64,000 nucleotides of DNA, from NCBI RefSeq assembly GCF_023566055.1, contig NZ_JALIQP010000002.1:1163506-1227505 (forward strand), in the 5' to 3' direction. The position numbers and the translations under genes are program-made. Each line of letters begins with the position of its first letter. Within the stretch, counting starts at the first letter, position 1. The notes under the pieces are model-generated. The model saw only the letters and a list, made by a program, of their open reading frames with translations. It was not told the origin of the DNA and did not search any database. Source of the DNA: Halosolutus amylolyticus. Its GTDB lineage: Archaea; Halobacteriota; Halobacteria; Halobacteriales; Natrialbaceae. Shown piece by piece: positions 8,785-17,962 of the stretch.

Positions 8785-9453
8785 ATGCGAATCGCACTAC
8801 TCGGCGGAACCGGCGACATCGGCGAAGGACTCGCGCTACGCTTTGCGCGCGATACGGACCACGAGATCCTCATCGGGTCGCGCGATCCCGAGAAGGCTCG
8901 CGACGCGGTCGCGTCCTACGAGGACGAACTCGCGGAGCGGGGTGCCGACGCGTCCGTCAAGGGCTTTGCGAACGAGATGGCCGCGGATCGAGCAGACGTC
9001 GTCGTCCTCTCGGTGCCGCCGTATTACGCCGGCGACACGGTCGAGGCGGTCGCGGATAGCCTCGACGAGGACACGATCCTCGTCACGCCCGCGGTCGGGA
9101 TGCAGGGCGACGAGGACGGCCTCCACTACCACCCGCCCGGGGCCGGGAGCGTCACCGAACTCGTCGCCCAGCGCGCGCCCGACGCGGTGCCGGTCGTCGG
9201 AGCCTTCCACAACCTCGCGGCCGACGCGCTGTCGGATCTCGACAACGACCTCGACCTGGACACGCTCGTCGTCGCCGACGACGGCGACGCGAAAAAGCGC
9301 GTGCTCGACCTCGCGAACGAGATCGAGGGGCTGCGCGCCCTTGACGTCGGCCCGCTGGCCAACGCCGCCGAGGTCGAGAGCGTCACCCCGCTGGTCATCA
9401 ACATCGCGAAGTACAACGAGGACATGCACGACGTCGGCGTGAAGTGGGTGTAG
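8785..9453 (+). CDS. npdG: NADPH-dependent F420 reductase
   Basis: 222 residues from MRIALLGGTGDIGEG, with the NADP-binding Rossmann motif GGTGDIG at residues 7-13, the loop GSRDPEKA for the 2'-phosphate, and the family stretch PVVGAFHNLAA near residue 140. It moves hydride between NADPH and coenzyme F420. In haloarchaea it links F420 pools to NADPH. The start is fixed by the TATA spacing; a frame open 61 codons further upstream is not used. The F420 genes cofE and mer lie near 48 kb in this window. Confidence 0.92.
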   Translation: MRIALLGGTGDIGEGLALRFARDTDHEILIGSRDPEKARDAVASYEDELAERGADASVKGFANEMAADRADVVVLSVPPYYAGDTVEAVADSLDEDTILVTPAVGMQGDEDGLHYHPPGAGSVTELVAQRAPDAVPVVGAFHNLAADALSDLDNDLDLDTLVVADDGDAKKRVLDLANEIEGLRALDVGPLANAAEVESVTPLVINIAKYNEDMHDVGVKWV

Positions 9454-9657
9454 CGATCGATCGCTGACGCGCCGGCAATCGACGCGCCGCGCCACTCGCT
9501 ACTGGCTACCACTGCCGACCTGTCAGTCGAATCCGCCGGGACCCACACCCGGGACGATCGATCGAGTCGAACCCGGAGCGATGGAAGCGGGTCGGTCCGG
9601 ACCGGAGCAAAACGAACCGCGATCGAGAGTCCCCGAACCCGCGGGAGAGCCGTGGCG

Positions 9658-9825
9658 TTATCGCCACTCGTCGGCCGAGAGCGCCTCGGCTTCCGGTACC
9701 GTCATCCAGACGTCGTCTCGCGTGATGTCTGCGATGACGAGGTGCTGGCGACCGTCGATCTCGTCGATCGCCGCGACGACGTCCGGATCGTCCTCCTCCC
9801 CGAACGACTCCAGGTCGGGCTTCAT
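9658..9825 (-). CDS. Small conserved haloarchaeal protein (DUF7556-like)
   Basis: 55 residues from MKPDLESFGEEDDP; an ATG eight codons upstream is the alternative. Acidic, with no membrane segment. It resembles small haloarchaeal proteins with a WMTVPEAEA core. No function is known. The flanking intergenic spaces (about 200 nt each side) make it a single-gene unit. Confidence 0.55.
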   Translation of the reverse strand: MKPDLESFGEEDDPDVVAAIDEIDGRQHLVIADITRDDVWMTVPEAEALSADEWR

Positions 9826-10040
9826 ACGCGAGTGAACGGAGAGCCGCACTATGAATGTTCTGGAATGTCCGCAATTACTGGTTGAAGGTGCAAGGAAATA
9901 CCCGCCAGTACTATAGATATCGGTAGATATCGGTAGTCAGTTGGACACGCCGTAGCCGGGCGCGTGGCGACCGCCGCGCGATCGCGACAGGAGCGGCTAC
10001 GACGCGAGTTCGATCGCAAAACGAGCGAGACGGGTCGTCC

Positions 10041-10310
10041 TTACGCGCCGGCCGATTCGAGCGCGTCCTCGATGTCCTCGCGCTGGGTGACGCCGACGAA
10101 GCGCTCGACGATCCCGTCGTCGTTCTCGATGATGAGCGTCGGGAGCGAGCGTACCTGGTACTCGTTGGCCACGTCCTGCTGTTCGTCGACGTTGATCTTC
10201 TCGACCTCGAATCGCCCCTCCCAGTCGTCCTCGAGTTCCTCGAGGATCGGATCCTGGGTTTTGCAGGGGCCACACCAGTCCGCGTAGAAATCCTTGAGTG
10301 TGACAGTCAT
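10041..10310 (-). CDS. trxA: Thioredoxin
   Basis: 89 residues from MTVTLKDFYADWCGPC. The redox motif WCGPC is at residues 12-16 and the cis-proline loop VRSLPT follows near 54-59. It is short for a thioredoxin, starting at the first beta strand, which is usual in haloarchaea. It reduces protein disulfides in the cytoplasm. A CTTAT box about 33 nt upstream on the minus strand suggests a short leader. It diverges from the universal stress protein gene. Confidence 0.9.
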   Translation of the reverse strand: MTVTLKDFYADWCGPCKTQDPILEELEDDWEGRFEVEKINVDEQQDVANEYQVRSLPTLIIENDDGIVERFVGVTQREDIEDALESAGA

Positions 10311-10490
10311 CGGTTCACCGCTAGTTCCGAGGCAGCGCGCATAAGGGTTTCCCAGTCGGCCGAAGGTGACACACACCCGATCGTCCGAGCGCACCACGAC
10401 AGCGGTCCTCGACCCTGGTACCCGCGAATCGGCTCCGGAACTGGCGGTCCGGACCGTTCGTTCTCGGGATCCGGTCATTAGCCCCACGAA

Positions 10491-10496
10491 TTTATG
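10491..10496 (+). promoter_or_regulatory. TATA box of the universal stress protein gene
   Basis: TTTATG, centre 26 nt before the ATG at 10519. Confidence 0.55.
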
Positions 10497-10518
10497 GGAG
10501 TCAGTCGAAGTCTAGACC

Positions 10519-11163
10519 ATGTATCGAAACGTACTGGTTCCTACCGACGGGAGCGAACCCGCATCGCGAGCGGTCGAACAGGCCATCGAGATCGCCGACC
10601 AGTTCGACGCGACGCTGCACGTCCTGTTCGCCGTCGACGTCGACGAGAAGACGCCGTGGAGCCTCTCGGACAGCCAGGTCTCCGAATCGATGCGCGAACA
10701 CGGCCGCGAACTGACCGACGCCGTCGCCGAACGCGCCCCCGACGACCTCGAGGTCGTCACGACCATCGAGGAGGGCGATCCCCGCGAACGGATCCTCACG
10801 TACGCCGACGTCAACGCGATCGACGTCGTCGTGATGGGAACCCACGGCCGCAAGGGAATCGATCGGCTCCTGCTGGGGAGCGTCACCGAACACGTGGTGC
10901 GCAACGCGGAGTGTTCCGTCCTGGTCACGCGCGCCGAGGAGGACGAAGAACCCGTCGGGAGCGCCGACGCGGCGATCGACGCCGCCCGGACGGCACTCGA
11001 GTCGGACGAGGGAATCGACGCCGCCGGGCTCGAGATCGGCGACGACCCCCACGAGATGGGCGGCTACTGGATCGTCCACGCCGAAACCGACGACCGGGCG
11101 TTCAACGTCCACATCTCGCGACCGACCGGGCGGACGCGGATCGCCGACGTCACCGAGTCCTGA
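10519..11163 (+). CDS. Universal stress protein with C-terminal extension
   Basis: 214 residues. Residues 1-140 form a UspA domain with the ATP-binding pattern GTHGRKGIDRLLLGSVTEHV. The last ~70 residues (from about 150) form a separate acidic domain not found in simple UspA proteins; it looks like a haloarchaeal extension of unknown role. UspA proteins bind ATP or other nucleotides and act in stress survival. Leaderless start; monocistronic. Confidence 0.88.
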   Translation: MYRNVLVPTDGSEPASRAVEQAIEIADQFDATLHVLFAVDVDEKTPWSLSDSQVSESMREHGRELTDAVAERAPDDLEVVTTIEEGDPRERILTYADVNAIDVVVMGTHGRKGIDRLLLGSVTEHVVRNAECSVLVTRAEEDEEPVGSADAAIDAARTALESDEGIDAAGLEIGDDPHEMGGYWIVHAETDDRAFNVHISRPTGRTRIADVTES

Positions 11164-11306
11164 CGGGGCCCAATCGAGCCTCGTCGACGGCGAGTACCGG
11201 GTCGATCACGGCTCGTCGATGATCGTTCGACGGACTCGATACGGAAGGAGACGACGGCTCTCGTCTCGCCGATCGATCCCGGTCGCGGTCGAGCGCTGGA
11301 GACCGT

Positions 11307-12380
11307 TCAGCGCCGGCTGAGCGCGATGACAGCCACGAGCAGGCCGGCCACGACTACAGCGACGGTGCCGAAACCGGCCGCCGGTTCGCCGCCCTCGACG
11401 GTCACGTCGGTCTCCGCGTCGGCGATGCCGACGGTATGCGTTCCCGTCTCGTCGAATTCGACGGCCGTCTCTACGGTGGTGGACTCGCCGGGTGCCAGCG
11501 ACACGTCGATCTGGTCGATCGGCTCACCGTCGACAGTCACCGGCACGGTCGACGTCGTTTCCTGGACGCCCTCGTTCGTGACCGTCGCCTCGATAGTCGT
11601 CGACTCGCCGGGTGACACCGTCCCGGAGGTGTCGAGTTCCATCACCGTCAGCGAGCCACAGCCGCCGGCGTGGATCGTGATCGGTCGGTCCAGATCCAGC
11701 GACGTCGCTTCGCTGTCGTGATCGGGGCCGGAGAGGACCTGCCAGTCGGTGATCTCTCCGTCGTAGACCTGTAGCTCCGCCTCGTCGTTGAAGGCGGGAT
11801 CGATTTCGATCTCGAAAGCGTCGTCGAGGCCGCCGGTGAAAGCGGCACCGTCGGTTCGGCCTTCGGACCAGGCCCAGGAGAGGCGACTCGTCGATCCGCG
11901 ACGATCGAACGTATCCTCCGTCCCGTCGTAGCTATCGTCCTCGACGACCCACTCGCCGTCTTCCGGCAGGCCCTCGACGTGCATCGTCGCCGAACCGCCG
12001 GACGTGTTTCCGTCGAGCCGGTCGTGAACTAGTACGAGGCTGAGCCCGTCGCGTCCCTCGTACAGGAAGAGGATACTCGTGTCGTCCTCCTGAAGGTCCC
12101 CCGTTCCGTAGGAGCTGTACGTGGGTGCGCTCGGAGACGTGTTCGGCGTCCGGTAGTCGTACAACTCTGCTGCCGACTGGTGGCCCTGTCCGAATGGTTC
12201 GATGGGAATGCACTCGTCCCCCTGTACGACAGCGTACTCGTCCGACCGATCGTTCTGTTGGGCGGCGGCCACGCCGACTATCCCGACCCCGGCTGTTGCG
12301 CCGATTAGGAGTACAGCGATTATTCCAACGGCGACAGCCGTCAACGGGACGGCTGGAGGAGTAAGAAGGGAATCCGTCAT
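11307..12380 (-). CDS. Cell-surface protein with CARDB repeat and C-terminal anchor
   Basis: 357 residues. An N-terminal hydrophobic segment (residues 13-40) ending in AAAQQN looks like a signal sequence. After a unique beta-rich region comes a CARDB-like domain (about 245-325: TVSPGESTTIEATVTNEG, then SLAPGESTTVET). The C-terminus, GFGTVAVVVAGLLVAVIALSRR, is a hydrophobic helix plus RR, resembling the PGF-CTERM/archaeosortase sorting signal without the exact PGF. Probably exported and lipid-anchored after processing. The role is unknown. A minus-strand GATATAAC box (about 12417-12424) lies some 40 nt upstream. Confidence 0.75.
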   Translation of the reverse strand: MTDSLLTPPAVPLTAVAVGIIAVLLIGATAGVGIVGVAAAQQNDRSDEYAVVQGDECIPIEPFGQGHQSAAELYDYRTPNTSPSAPTYSSYGTGDLQEDDTSILFLYEGRDGLSLVLVHDRLDGNTSGGSATMHVEGLPEDGEWVVEDDSYDGTEDTFDRRGSTSRLSWAWSEGRTDGAAFTGGLDDAFEIEIDPAFNDEAELQVYDGEITDWQVLSGPDHDSEATSLDLDRPITIHAGGCGSLTVMELDTSGTVSPGESTTIEATVTNEGVQETTSTVPVTVDGEPIDQIDVSLAPGESTTVETAVEFDETGTHTVGIADAETDVTVEGGEPAAGFGTVAVVVAGLLVAVIALSRR

Positions 12381-12647
12381 TGTTCGTCGTGACCGGTAGA
12401 TTCAGCGCCCGTACATTGTTATATCCCGGTTTCAGCCAGCAGAGTTCCCCTACACGCCAACTCACGTTGTGATCGATTGCGGCGTCGTGGTCGTGCAGAT
12501 CGCAGGTGCGGTGAGACGCGACTTCGGTGCTGGACGGTCGATCGAGAGCGGACACACGGCCGATCGTATGGCTCCTCGGTCGCTCCGGTGAGAACCGGCC
12601 GAAAACGTAGCGTCACTCTATCAGCGTTCCGTCCGGGACCGCCTGTT
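12381..12647. other. Gene-free stretch, promoter region plus unexplained sequence
   Basis: Holds the TATA-like box of the surface-protein gene near 12420. I see no ORF with coding character, no RNA gene and no strong hairpin in the rest. Confidence 0.5.
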
Positions 12648-13517
12648 TCACCTTCTGAATCGGCGGCGAGCCCGGCCGGAGAGGTTCTTCAGCAGAATTT
12701 TTCCCGAGAAATCCAGATCGCGTCGTCGACTCAACGGATGATACTCGCCTAACTCCTCGTCGGGGACGGTTTTGGGTTCCTTCGTCGAATCGCGGAGCGT
12801 TTCGATTCCGTCGGTCAAGAGGCGAATCTGGAGCCGCACGATCCGATCGAAGACGTCCCACAACGTGTAACAATCACCGATATGCACCTCGTCGTACGCG
12901 ACGATCCGTCCGCCGTCGATCGTCTCGTTCAACCGCTGTAACGTCGACCCGATCGTGGTTTGATCGTCGTAAAACGCGGGCGGCGGACCCATCCCGCGGT
13001 ACGTTCGGATGTCGCTGGGGTGGAAGCTCAGAACGCCGTACTCCGGTGCGGTCAAGATACTGCCTCGGATGAGGCCGAAGCCGAAGCGGACGGCGACGTC
13101 GCAACTCTTCGCGACGTGCGTCACGATGTCGTCGGAGAATTCAGTCCAACCGTTCTCAGTTCGCGGGTCGCAGCGGACGTGCTCGGCGTCGTCGAAGCAG
13201 TCTACGTCCTCGACGCGGACCCGACGCCAGAGCCGCCGTTCGTCGCCGAGCATCTTGGCGATGGTTCGCTCTGCCATAACGAGCGCCCACGCGCTCTCGC
13301 GGCTCAAGGTGTCGTACCCCTTTTTCACCGCGTCCAGTCCGACGAGGTCCGTCGGATTCGTGAATTCGTTGACGGGACCGGTGTTACAGGAATCGCTCAC
13401 GACGATCGAGATGTCGATATCGAGTTCGCGCCGTAATCGCTCGACAGCGCGCGCTTGCCAGTAGTAGAGGTGAGAATCAGTGAGAAATCCGACTCTCGTC
13501 GGTCCGGTATTCCGCAT
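12648..13517 (-). CDS. Formyltransferase-family protein (Met-tRNA formyltransferase-like fold)
   Basis: 289 residues. The centre matches the formyltransferase fold: GVLSFHPSDIRTYRGMGPP with the catalytic-type HPS, then LQRLNETIDGGRIVA, near residues 170-215. The N-terminal half (GFLTDSHLYYW) fits the folate-binding half loosely. Relatives formylate amino sugars or other small molecules using 10-formyl-tetrahydrofolate. Archaea do not formylate initiator tRNA, so a role in sugar-nucleotide or glycan modification is more likely. The gene stands alone and its codon use is more AT-tolerant than the neighbours, which may mean transfer. Confidence 0.75.
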   Translation of the reverse strand: MRNTGPTRVGFLTDSHLYYWQARAVERLRRELDIDISIVVSDSCNTGPVNEFTNPTDLVGLDAVKKGYDTLSRESAWALVMAERTIAKMLGDERRLWRRVRVEDVDCFDDAEHVRCDPRTENGWTEFSDDIVTHVAKSCDVAVRFGFGLIRGSILTAPEYGVLSFHPSDIRTYRGMGPPPAFYDDQTTIGSTLQRLNETIDGGRIVAYDEVHIGDCYTLWDVFDRIVRLQIRLLTDGIETLRDSTKEPKTVPDEELGEYHPLSRRRDLDFSGKILLKNLSGRARRRFRR

Positions 13518-13704
13518 GAATGCTTCGTCTCGTACGTCCTTTCTTAGTTACTGCCACAATGTGACTCGTCTCGCTTCTTGTAGCACGGCGCTAAAAATGC
13601 ACACCCCCTTCGATTTCGTGATAATGACGGGCGAATAACGGCGGTACACGCCCCGGTACTATTCGCTCGGCGCCGCGGACGAATGCCAGGGACACGACGA
13701 AAGA

Positions 13705-13712
13705 CTTAGTTT
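13705..13712 (+). promoter_or_regulatory. TATA box of the Sec61-beta gene
   Basis: CTTAGTTT, centre 26 nt before the ATG at 13734. This favours 13734 over the in-frame ATG at 13728. Confidence 0.5.
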
Positions 13713-13733
13713 CGGGGGGGCATACGAATGCGT

Positions 13734-13895
13734 ATGGACAGAGGACAGAACACCGGTGGGCTGATGTCCAGTGCCGGACTCGTCCGGTACTTCGACTCCG
13801 AGGACTCGAACGCCATCCGTATCGATCCGAAGACGGTCATCGCGTTCGGCGTGATGCTGGGCGTACTGATCCAGCTGTTGACTTTCGTCTCGTAA
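13734..13895 (+). CDS. secG: Preprotein translocase subunit Sec61-beta
   Basis: 53 residues, too short for most ORF filters. The protein begins [20 protein letters not shown] and continues [20 protein letters not shown], the hallmark of haloarchaeal Sec61-beta (SecG in many annotations). It ends with one transmembrane helix (about 35-52). It is the small tail-anchored subunit of the SecYE-beta channel. The TATA spacing selects this ATG. It is monocistronic, as usual in haloarchaea. Confidence 0.93.
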   Translation: MDRGQNTGGLMSSAGLVRYFDSEDSNAIRIDPKTVIAFGVMLGVLIQLLTFVS

Positions 13896-13969
13896 CGTCG
13901 ACAGCCCCCCTTCTCACCGATCGATCGCGACGCACGACAGCGGAGCGTCCGCCGCGTTCCGTAACTCGA

Positions 13970-14551
13970 CTACCCGCGAACGCCAGAGGCGTCCGCCGTC
14001 CCCGGACCGGCCCGGAGGTGACCGCGAAGGTACCGCTCGCCGCGCCTCGTCAACCGATACTTCCCCCGCTCGACTTTCTCGAGGAGGTCGTGCGTCTCCA
14101 GTTCGATCAGGCGGCGATTCACCTCTTTTCGGCTGAATCCGGTATTGAAGGCCACGATCGACGGCGTCAGTGCGAGATCGGTGCCGTAAAACGCGCCGAG
14201 GATTTCGTCGTCCATCGGCGTCATCCAGTCGGCCGGCCGACGGATACTGGACGGTTCGGTCAGTAACGCTCGGTCCCACTCCGTCGTCCGCACCTCGTTC
14301 GCGACGGGATCGTAGAGGCCGAAGACGACCAGCAACGCGGCGGTCCCGTGGACCCAGTGGACCAGCGACGGCGCTACCAGTTCGGCGACCGGCCCGCCGA
14401 TCACGGCCAGCACCAGCCCAGCGGCGGTGACGAGCACGAACCGGCGATACGCCGTCGTCGACGCCTCCAGCGAGAGGAAGTACAGGAGTTCGAGCGCGAC
14501 GACGATCCCGATCGCCAGGTTGTAGCCGGCGAAGGGGGTCAGTCCGTCCAC
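13970..14551 (-). CDS. Membrane protein with C-terminal winged-helix domain
   Basis: 193 residues. Three hydrophobic helices (about 10-80) precede a winged-helix DNA-binding domain (about 110-175), with the recognition-type helix SRKEVNRRLIELETHDLLEKV and a wing KYRLTRRGERYL. This is the PhiH1/MarR-like wHTH common in haloarchaea, here attached to a membrane anchor. Its start overlaps the stop of the upstream gene by 13 nt, so the two are translated from one message. Inferred: a membrane-tethered regulator; the signal and targets are unknown. Confidence 0.75.
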   Translation of the reverse strand: MDGLTPFAGYNLAIGIVVALELLYFLSLEASTTAYRRFVLVTAAGLVLAVIGGPVAELVAPSLVHWVHGTAALLVVFGLYDPVANEVRTTEWDRALLTEPSSIRRPADWMTPMDDEILGAFYGTDLALTPSIVAFNTGFSRKEVNRRLIELETHDLLEKVERGKYRLTRRGERYLRGHLRAGPGTADASGVRG

Positions 14552-14859
14552 GTCGGTTCACCTCTCGATTGAGCCCGGTGGAGTTGACGATGTCGGAGGA
14601 TCAGCAGGCCGAGGAAGACGGCGATAACCGTATTCACCGCACTCCGGATCACGTGGAGAGCCAGCGACTCCGGGCCCGCGACGAGCAACATGGTGTGATA
14701 GAGCGTCAGGGCGACCATCCCGATCGAGAGGAGCGCGATCGCAGTCCCGAACGGCGAGTTCCGGAAGATTCCCCAGGAGAGGAGCGCGAACACTCCGGCC
14801 CCGGTACTGGCGACGATCGCGAAGGACACGCCAATGAGGTGACCGACGGAGTTGGTCAT
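14539..14859 (-). CDS. Three-helix membrane protein paired with a membrane wHTH regulator
   Basis: 106 residues from MTNSVGHLIGV, with three hydrophobic helices (about 5-30, 35-58 and 68-90) and a basic tail. It is first in a two-gene operon; its last 13 nt overlap the start of the membrane-wHTH gene. No domain name is certain. The fixed pairing suggests it senses or transmits a membrane signal to the wHTH partner, which is inference only. Confidence 0.65.
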   Translation of the reverse strand: MTNSVGHLIGVSFAIVASTGAGVFALLSWGIFRNSPFGTAIALLSIGMVALTLYHTMLLVAGPESLALHVIRSAVNTVIAVFLGLLILRHRQLHRAQSRGEPTWTD

Positions 14860-15153
14860 AACGCGGGCTACAGGTCCGGGAGCCGTTAACCTGGGGCCTG
14901 TGATTGCACCGGTGCGTTGGCGAAGGGCGACTCTGTTGCGGGATTCTGGGGATCGACCGCGTCGAGTCGGTCGCGGCCCAGCCGATCGCTCGCCGGCGAA
15001 CCGGACGCGTCGACCGGCGGTAATCCGTCGTAACTCCGTCCTCACCGATCGGCCGCGCCGCCGCGCCCGCCACGAGTATCGCCCCTCACCGATCGGTCGG
15101 CGCGTCGTGGGGAGCGGCTAACAAAACGGATCGGGGCCCACCGTTCGACCGCA

Positions 15154-15507
15154 ATGGCACTGACCCAGATCGACCACGTCAGCGGAGACGAGGAGATGCA
15201 GGAGTGCATCGACAGCTGTTTCGAGTGTGTACAGGCCTGCGAGTGGTGTGCCGACGAGTGCGCCGACGAGGGCGAGGAGATGGCCGAGTGTCTGCGCCTC
15301 TGTCGCGACGTCGCCGACCTGGCCGAGATGCACGCGCGATTCATGGCCCGCAATTCCGGCTACAGTTCCGACCTGGCCGGGATCACCGCCGACGCCTGCG
15401 AGGAGTGCGCCGACGAGTGCGAGCAACACGATCACGAGCACTGTCAGGTCTGTGCGGACGTCCTCCGGGACTGTGCGGCGACCTGTCGCAACATGGCGTC
15501 GGCCTGA
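15154..15507 (+). CDS. csp: Four-helix-bundle copper-storage protein (Csp-like), copy 1
   Basis: 117 residues with 15 cysteines in CxxxC-like spacing (ECIDSCFECVQACEWC, then CEECADECEQ and HCQVC). This is the DUF326/Csp pattern, in which Cys thiols line the inside of a four-helix bundle and hold many Cu(I) ions. There is no signal peptide, so it is the cytosolic type (Csp3-like). A close paralogue lies at 31486-31833. An AT-rich box (CTAACAAAAC) is about 31 nt upstream. No copper ATPase or CopY-type gene is next to it. Confidence 0.88.
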   Translation: MALTQIDHVSGDEEMQECIDSCFECVQACEWCADECADEGEEMAECLRLCRDVADLAEMHARFMARNSGYSSDLAGITADACEECADECEQHDHEHCQVCADVLRDCAATCRNMASA

Positions 15508-15579
15508 AACCATCAGGATCGCGATTCGTGATTCCGAGCGTCACCCGCTCGCGATCGGTGCGCGTGAAACCTCGATACC

Positions 15580-15963
15580 ATGGATGCGATCACGAGAGCG
15601 GCCGCCGCCGGCAACGTCGCGATCGGTTGCTGGCTGGTCGTCGCACCGATCGTCGTCGACGCACCGGCGATCGGCTGGTGGAACGACGCGGTCGTCGGTA
15701 CTGTAGTCGTCCTCGCGGCCGGCACCAACTACGCCAGAGCGGTCAGGCGGCGGCCCGCAAGCGCGATCGGGTCGGGGCTCGCCGCGATCCTGGGGCTCTG
15801 GCTCGTCGTCGCACCGTTCGCGCTCGGCATCAAGGGGGTGGCGCTGTGGAACGACGTCGTCGCGGGGACCCTCGTCGCGAGCTTCGCCGGCTACAACGCT
15901 TACGTGGCGACGCTCGCCGCCACCGATCCAGCCCTTCGTACGACTGCCGAAGAGAGACCGTGA
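15580..15963 (+). CDS. SPW-repeat membrane protein
   Basis: 127 residues, four hydrophobic helices in two repeats. Each repeat has the SPW signature in the form WLVVAP followed by WNDVVxGT. SPW proteins are small integral membrane proteins of unknown role. It is followed after about 75 nt by GH15 and then by a second SPW protein fused to VKOR, which makes a functional link likely. Confidence 0.82.
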   Translation: MDAITRAAAAGNVAIGCWLVVAPIVVDAPAIGWWNDAVVGTVVVLAAGTNYARAVRRRPASAIGSGLAAILGLWLVVAPFALGIKGVALWNDVVAGTLVASFAGYNAYVATLAATDPALRTTAEERP

Positions 15964-16039
15964 TGGAGCATGTTGGGGGGACTCGTCCGACGATGGGAAA
16001 GCGAGCGGCGGCCGAACCGATCCGGGACCAACCGTGACC

Positions 16040-17962
16040 ATGGACTACACCAGACTCGAGGAGTACGGCGCAATCGGCGACGGAAACACGGTCGCGCTCG
16101 TCAGCCGGGACGGGTCGATCGACTGGTGTCCGCTCCCGCACGTCGAATCGCCGAGCGTCTTCGCCTCCGTGCTGGACGCCGATCGCGGCGGCCGGTTCGC
16201 CGTTCGGCCGACTCAGTCGTTCGAGGGCGTCCAGCGGTACCGCGACCGCACCAACGTCCTCGAGACGACATTCCAGACCGCGAGCGGCAGTGCGACGCTG
16301 ACCGACTTCGTGCCCGTCGCCGAGGCAATCGGGGCGGACGATCCGCCCGCAATTTACCGGAAAGTGGACTGCAGGGCGGGGCCGATCGATCTCGACGTCC
16401 AGTTCGAGCCGCGATTCGACTATGCGCGGGACGTCCCCACCGTCGAACCGGCGGGCGACGACATCGTCGCGATCGGCGACGACGATCGGGTCGTCCTCTC
16501 GAGCGACATTCCGATCGAGCCCTCGGCCGACGGGACCGGGGCGAGCGCGACGGTGACGCTCGAAGCCGACGAAACGCGATGGCTCGTGCTGGGATACGAC
16601 GAGGCGATTCCCCTCGAACCGTCGCGCCACCGGGAGACGCTCCGGGACACCGTCGACTACTGGCGCGAGTGGACCCACGACTGCGACGGAGAGCACTGCC
16701 CCGTCGGCGGTCCCTGGCACGACCTCGCGACGCGCTCGTCGCTCGTGCTCAAACTCCTCATCCACCGCGAGACCGGCGCGGTGTGTGCGGCCCCGACGAC
16801 CTCGCTACCCGAAGACCTCGGCGGCGTCCGCAACTGGGACTACCGGTTCAACTGGATCCGCGACGCGGCCTTCACCGTTCGAGCGCTGGCCGAACTGGGC
16901 CACCTCGAAGAGGCCCGATCGTACTTCGAACTCTGCCTCGATCACTGTCGCAGCCACGAACCCGAGGCGGTGCCACCGGTCTACGGCCTCCACAGCGAGG
17001 AAGTCCCCGACGAACGGGTCCTCGATCATCTCAGCGGGTACGGCGGGTCTGCGCCCGTTCGGGTCGGGAACGCGGCGAAGAACCAGCACCAGCTCGACGT
17101 CTACGGCGAATTGATCCTCGCGATCTACGAGAGCATCCGCTACGGCGAACCGGTGACGGTCGACGACTGGGCGGTGATGCGGGATCTCATCGACTACGTC
17201 TGCGAGGGGTGGGACGAGCCCGACGCCGGCATCTGGGAGGTCCGCTCCGACTACGAGCAGTTCGTCTACTCGAAGGTACTGTGCTGGACGGCGCTGGATC
17301 GGGGAATCGAGATCGCCGAGGCCGCCGGCGACGACGCGTCGGCACCGCTCGATCGCTGGCGGACGTGCCGACGCGAGGTCCGGGACGCGATCCTCGGGCG
17401 GGGCTACAGCGAGCGCGCGGACAGCTTCGTGCGGGCGTTCGGCGACGAGGAGACGCTCGACGCGGCGAACCTGCTCGTTCCGGTCGTCGGCTTCCTTCCG
17501 CCCGAGGACGATCGCGTGCAGGGCACGATCGACGCGACGATCGATCGGCTGGAAGCCGACGACGGCCTCGTCCGACGGTACGAGGGCGACGACGGGCTCC
17601 CCGGCGAGGCGAGCCCGTTCGTCGTCTGCTCGTTCTGGCTCGTCTCCGCGCTCGCGCTCTCGGGGCGGACCGCCGAAGCGACCGAGCGGTTCGAACGCCT
17701 CCTCGAGGAGACCAGTTCGCTCGGACTGCTGGCCGAAGCGATCGATCCCGAGAGCGGCGACCAGCGGGGCAATTTCCCCCAGGCGTACAGTCACATCGGG
17801 CTCCTCAACAGCGCGCTCTACCTCGGCCACGCGGACGGCTCGAGCGCAGTATCGCCGGCCCCGCTCGGCCGCGACGAGTCGCTCGAAGAAGCGATCTCGA
17901 GCGGGACGATCGTCCGCCAGTCGAACGACAGCGACACTGACGGAGAGACACCGAGACAATGA
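16040..17962 (+). CDS. Glycoside hydrolase family 15 (glucoamylase/trehalase-like)
   Basis: 640 residues from MDYTRLEEYGAIGDG; a GTG two codons upstream is possible. An N-terminal beta-sandwich (to about 240) is followed by the (alpha/alpha)6 barrel. Motifs include NWDYRFNWIRDAAFT, EGWDEPDAGIWEVR with the likely general acid Glu, and NFPQAYSHIGLLNSAL near the end with the second catalytic region. Cytoplasmic, no signal. Family members release glucose from alpha-glucans or split trehalose. The stop overlaps the next start (ATGA), so it is cotranslated with the SPW-VKOR gene. Confidence 0.9.
   Translation: MDYTRLEEYGAIGDGNTVALVSRDGSIDWCPLPHVESPSVFASVLDADRGGRFAVRPTQSFEGVQRYRDRTNVLETTFQTASGSATLTDFVPVAEAIGADDPPAIYRKVDCRAGPIDLDVQFEPRFDYARDVPTVEPAGDDIVAIGDDDRVVLSSDIPIEPSADGTGASATVTLEADETRWLVLGYDEAIPLEPSRHRETLRDTVDYWREWTHDCDGEHCPVGGPWHDLATRSSLVLKLLIHRETGAVCAAPTTSLPEDLGGVRNWDYRFNWIRDAAFTVRALAELGHLEEARSYFELCLDHCRSHEPEAVPPVYGLHSEEVPDERVLDHLSGYGGSAPVRVGNAAKNQHQLDVYGELILAIYESIRYGEPVTVDDWAVMRDLIDYVCEGWDEPDAGIWEVRSDYEQFVYSKVLCWTALDRGIEIAEAAGDDASAPLDRWRTCRREVRDAILGRGYSERADSFVRAFGDEETLDAANLLVPVVGFLPPEDDRVQGTIDATIDRLEADDGLVRRYEGDDGLPGEASPFVVCSFWLVSALALSGRTAEATERFERLLEETSSLGLLAEAIDPESGDQRGNFPQAYSHIGLLNSALYLGHADGSSAVSPAPLGRDESLEEAISSGTIVRQSNDSDTDGETPRQ

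Noticed and set aside
9912..9944. Short direct repeat GATATCGGTA
   Set aside because: Only two units of ten bases, with no flanking symmetry or link to a gene; not enough to call an element.
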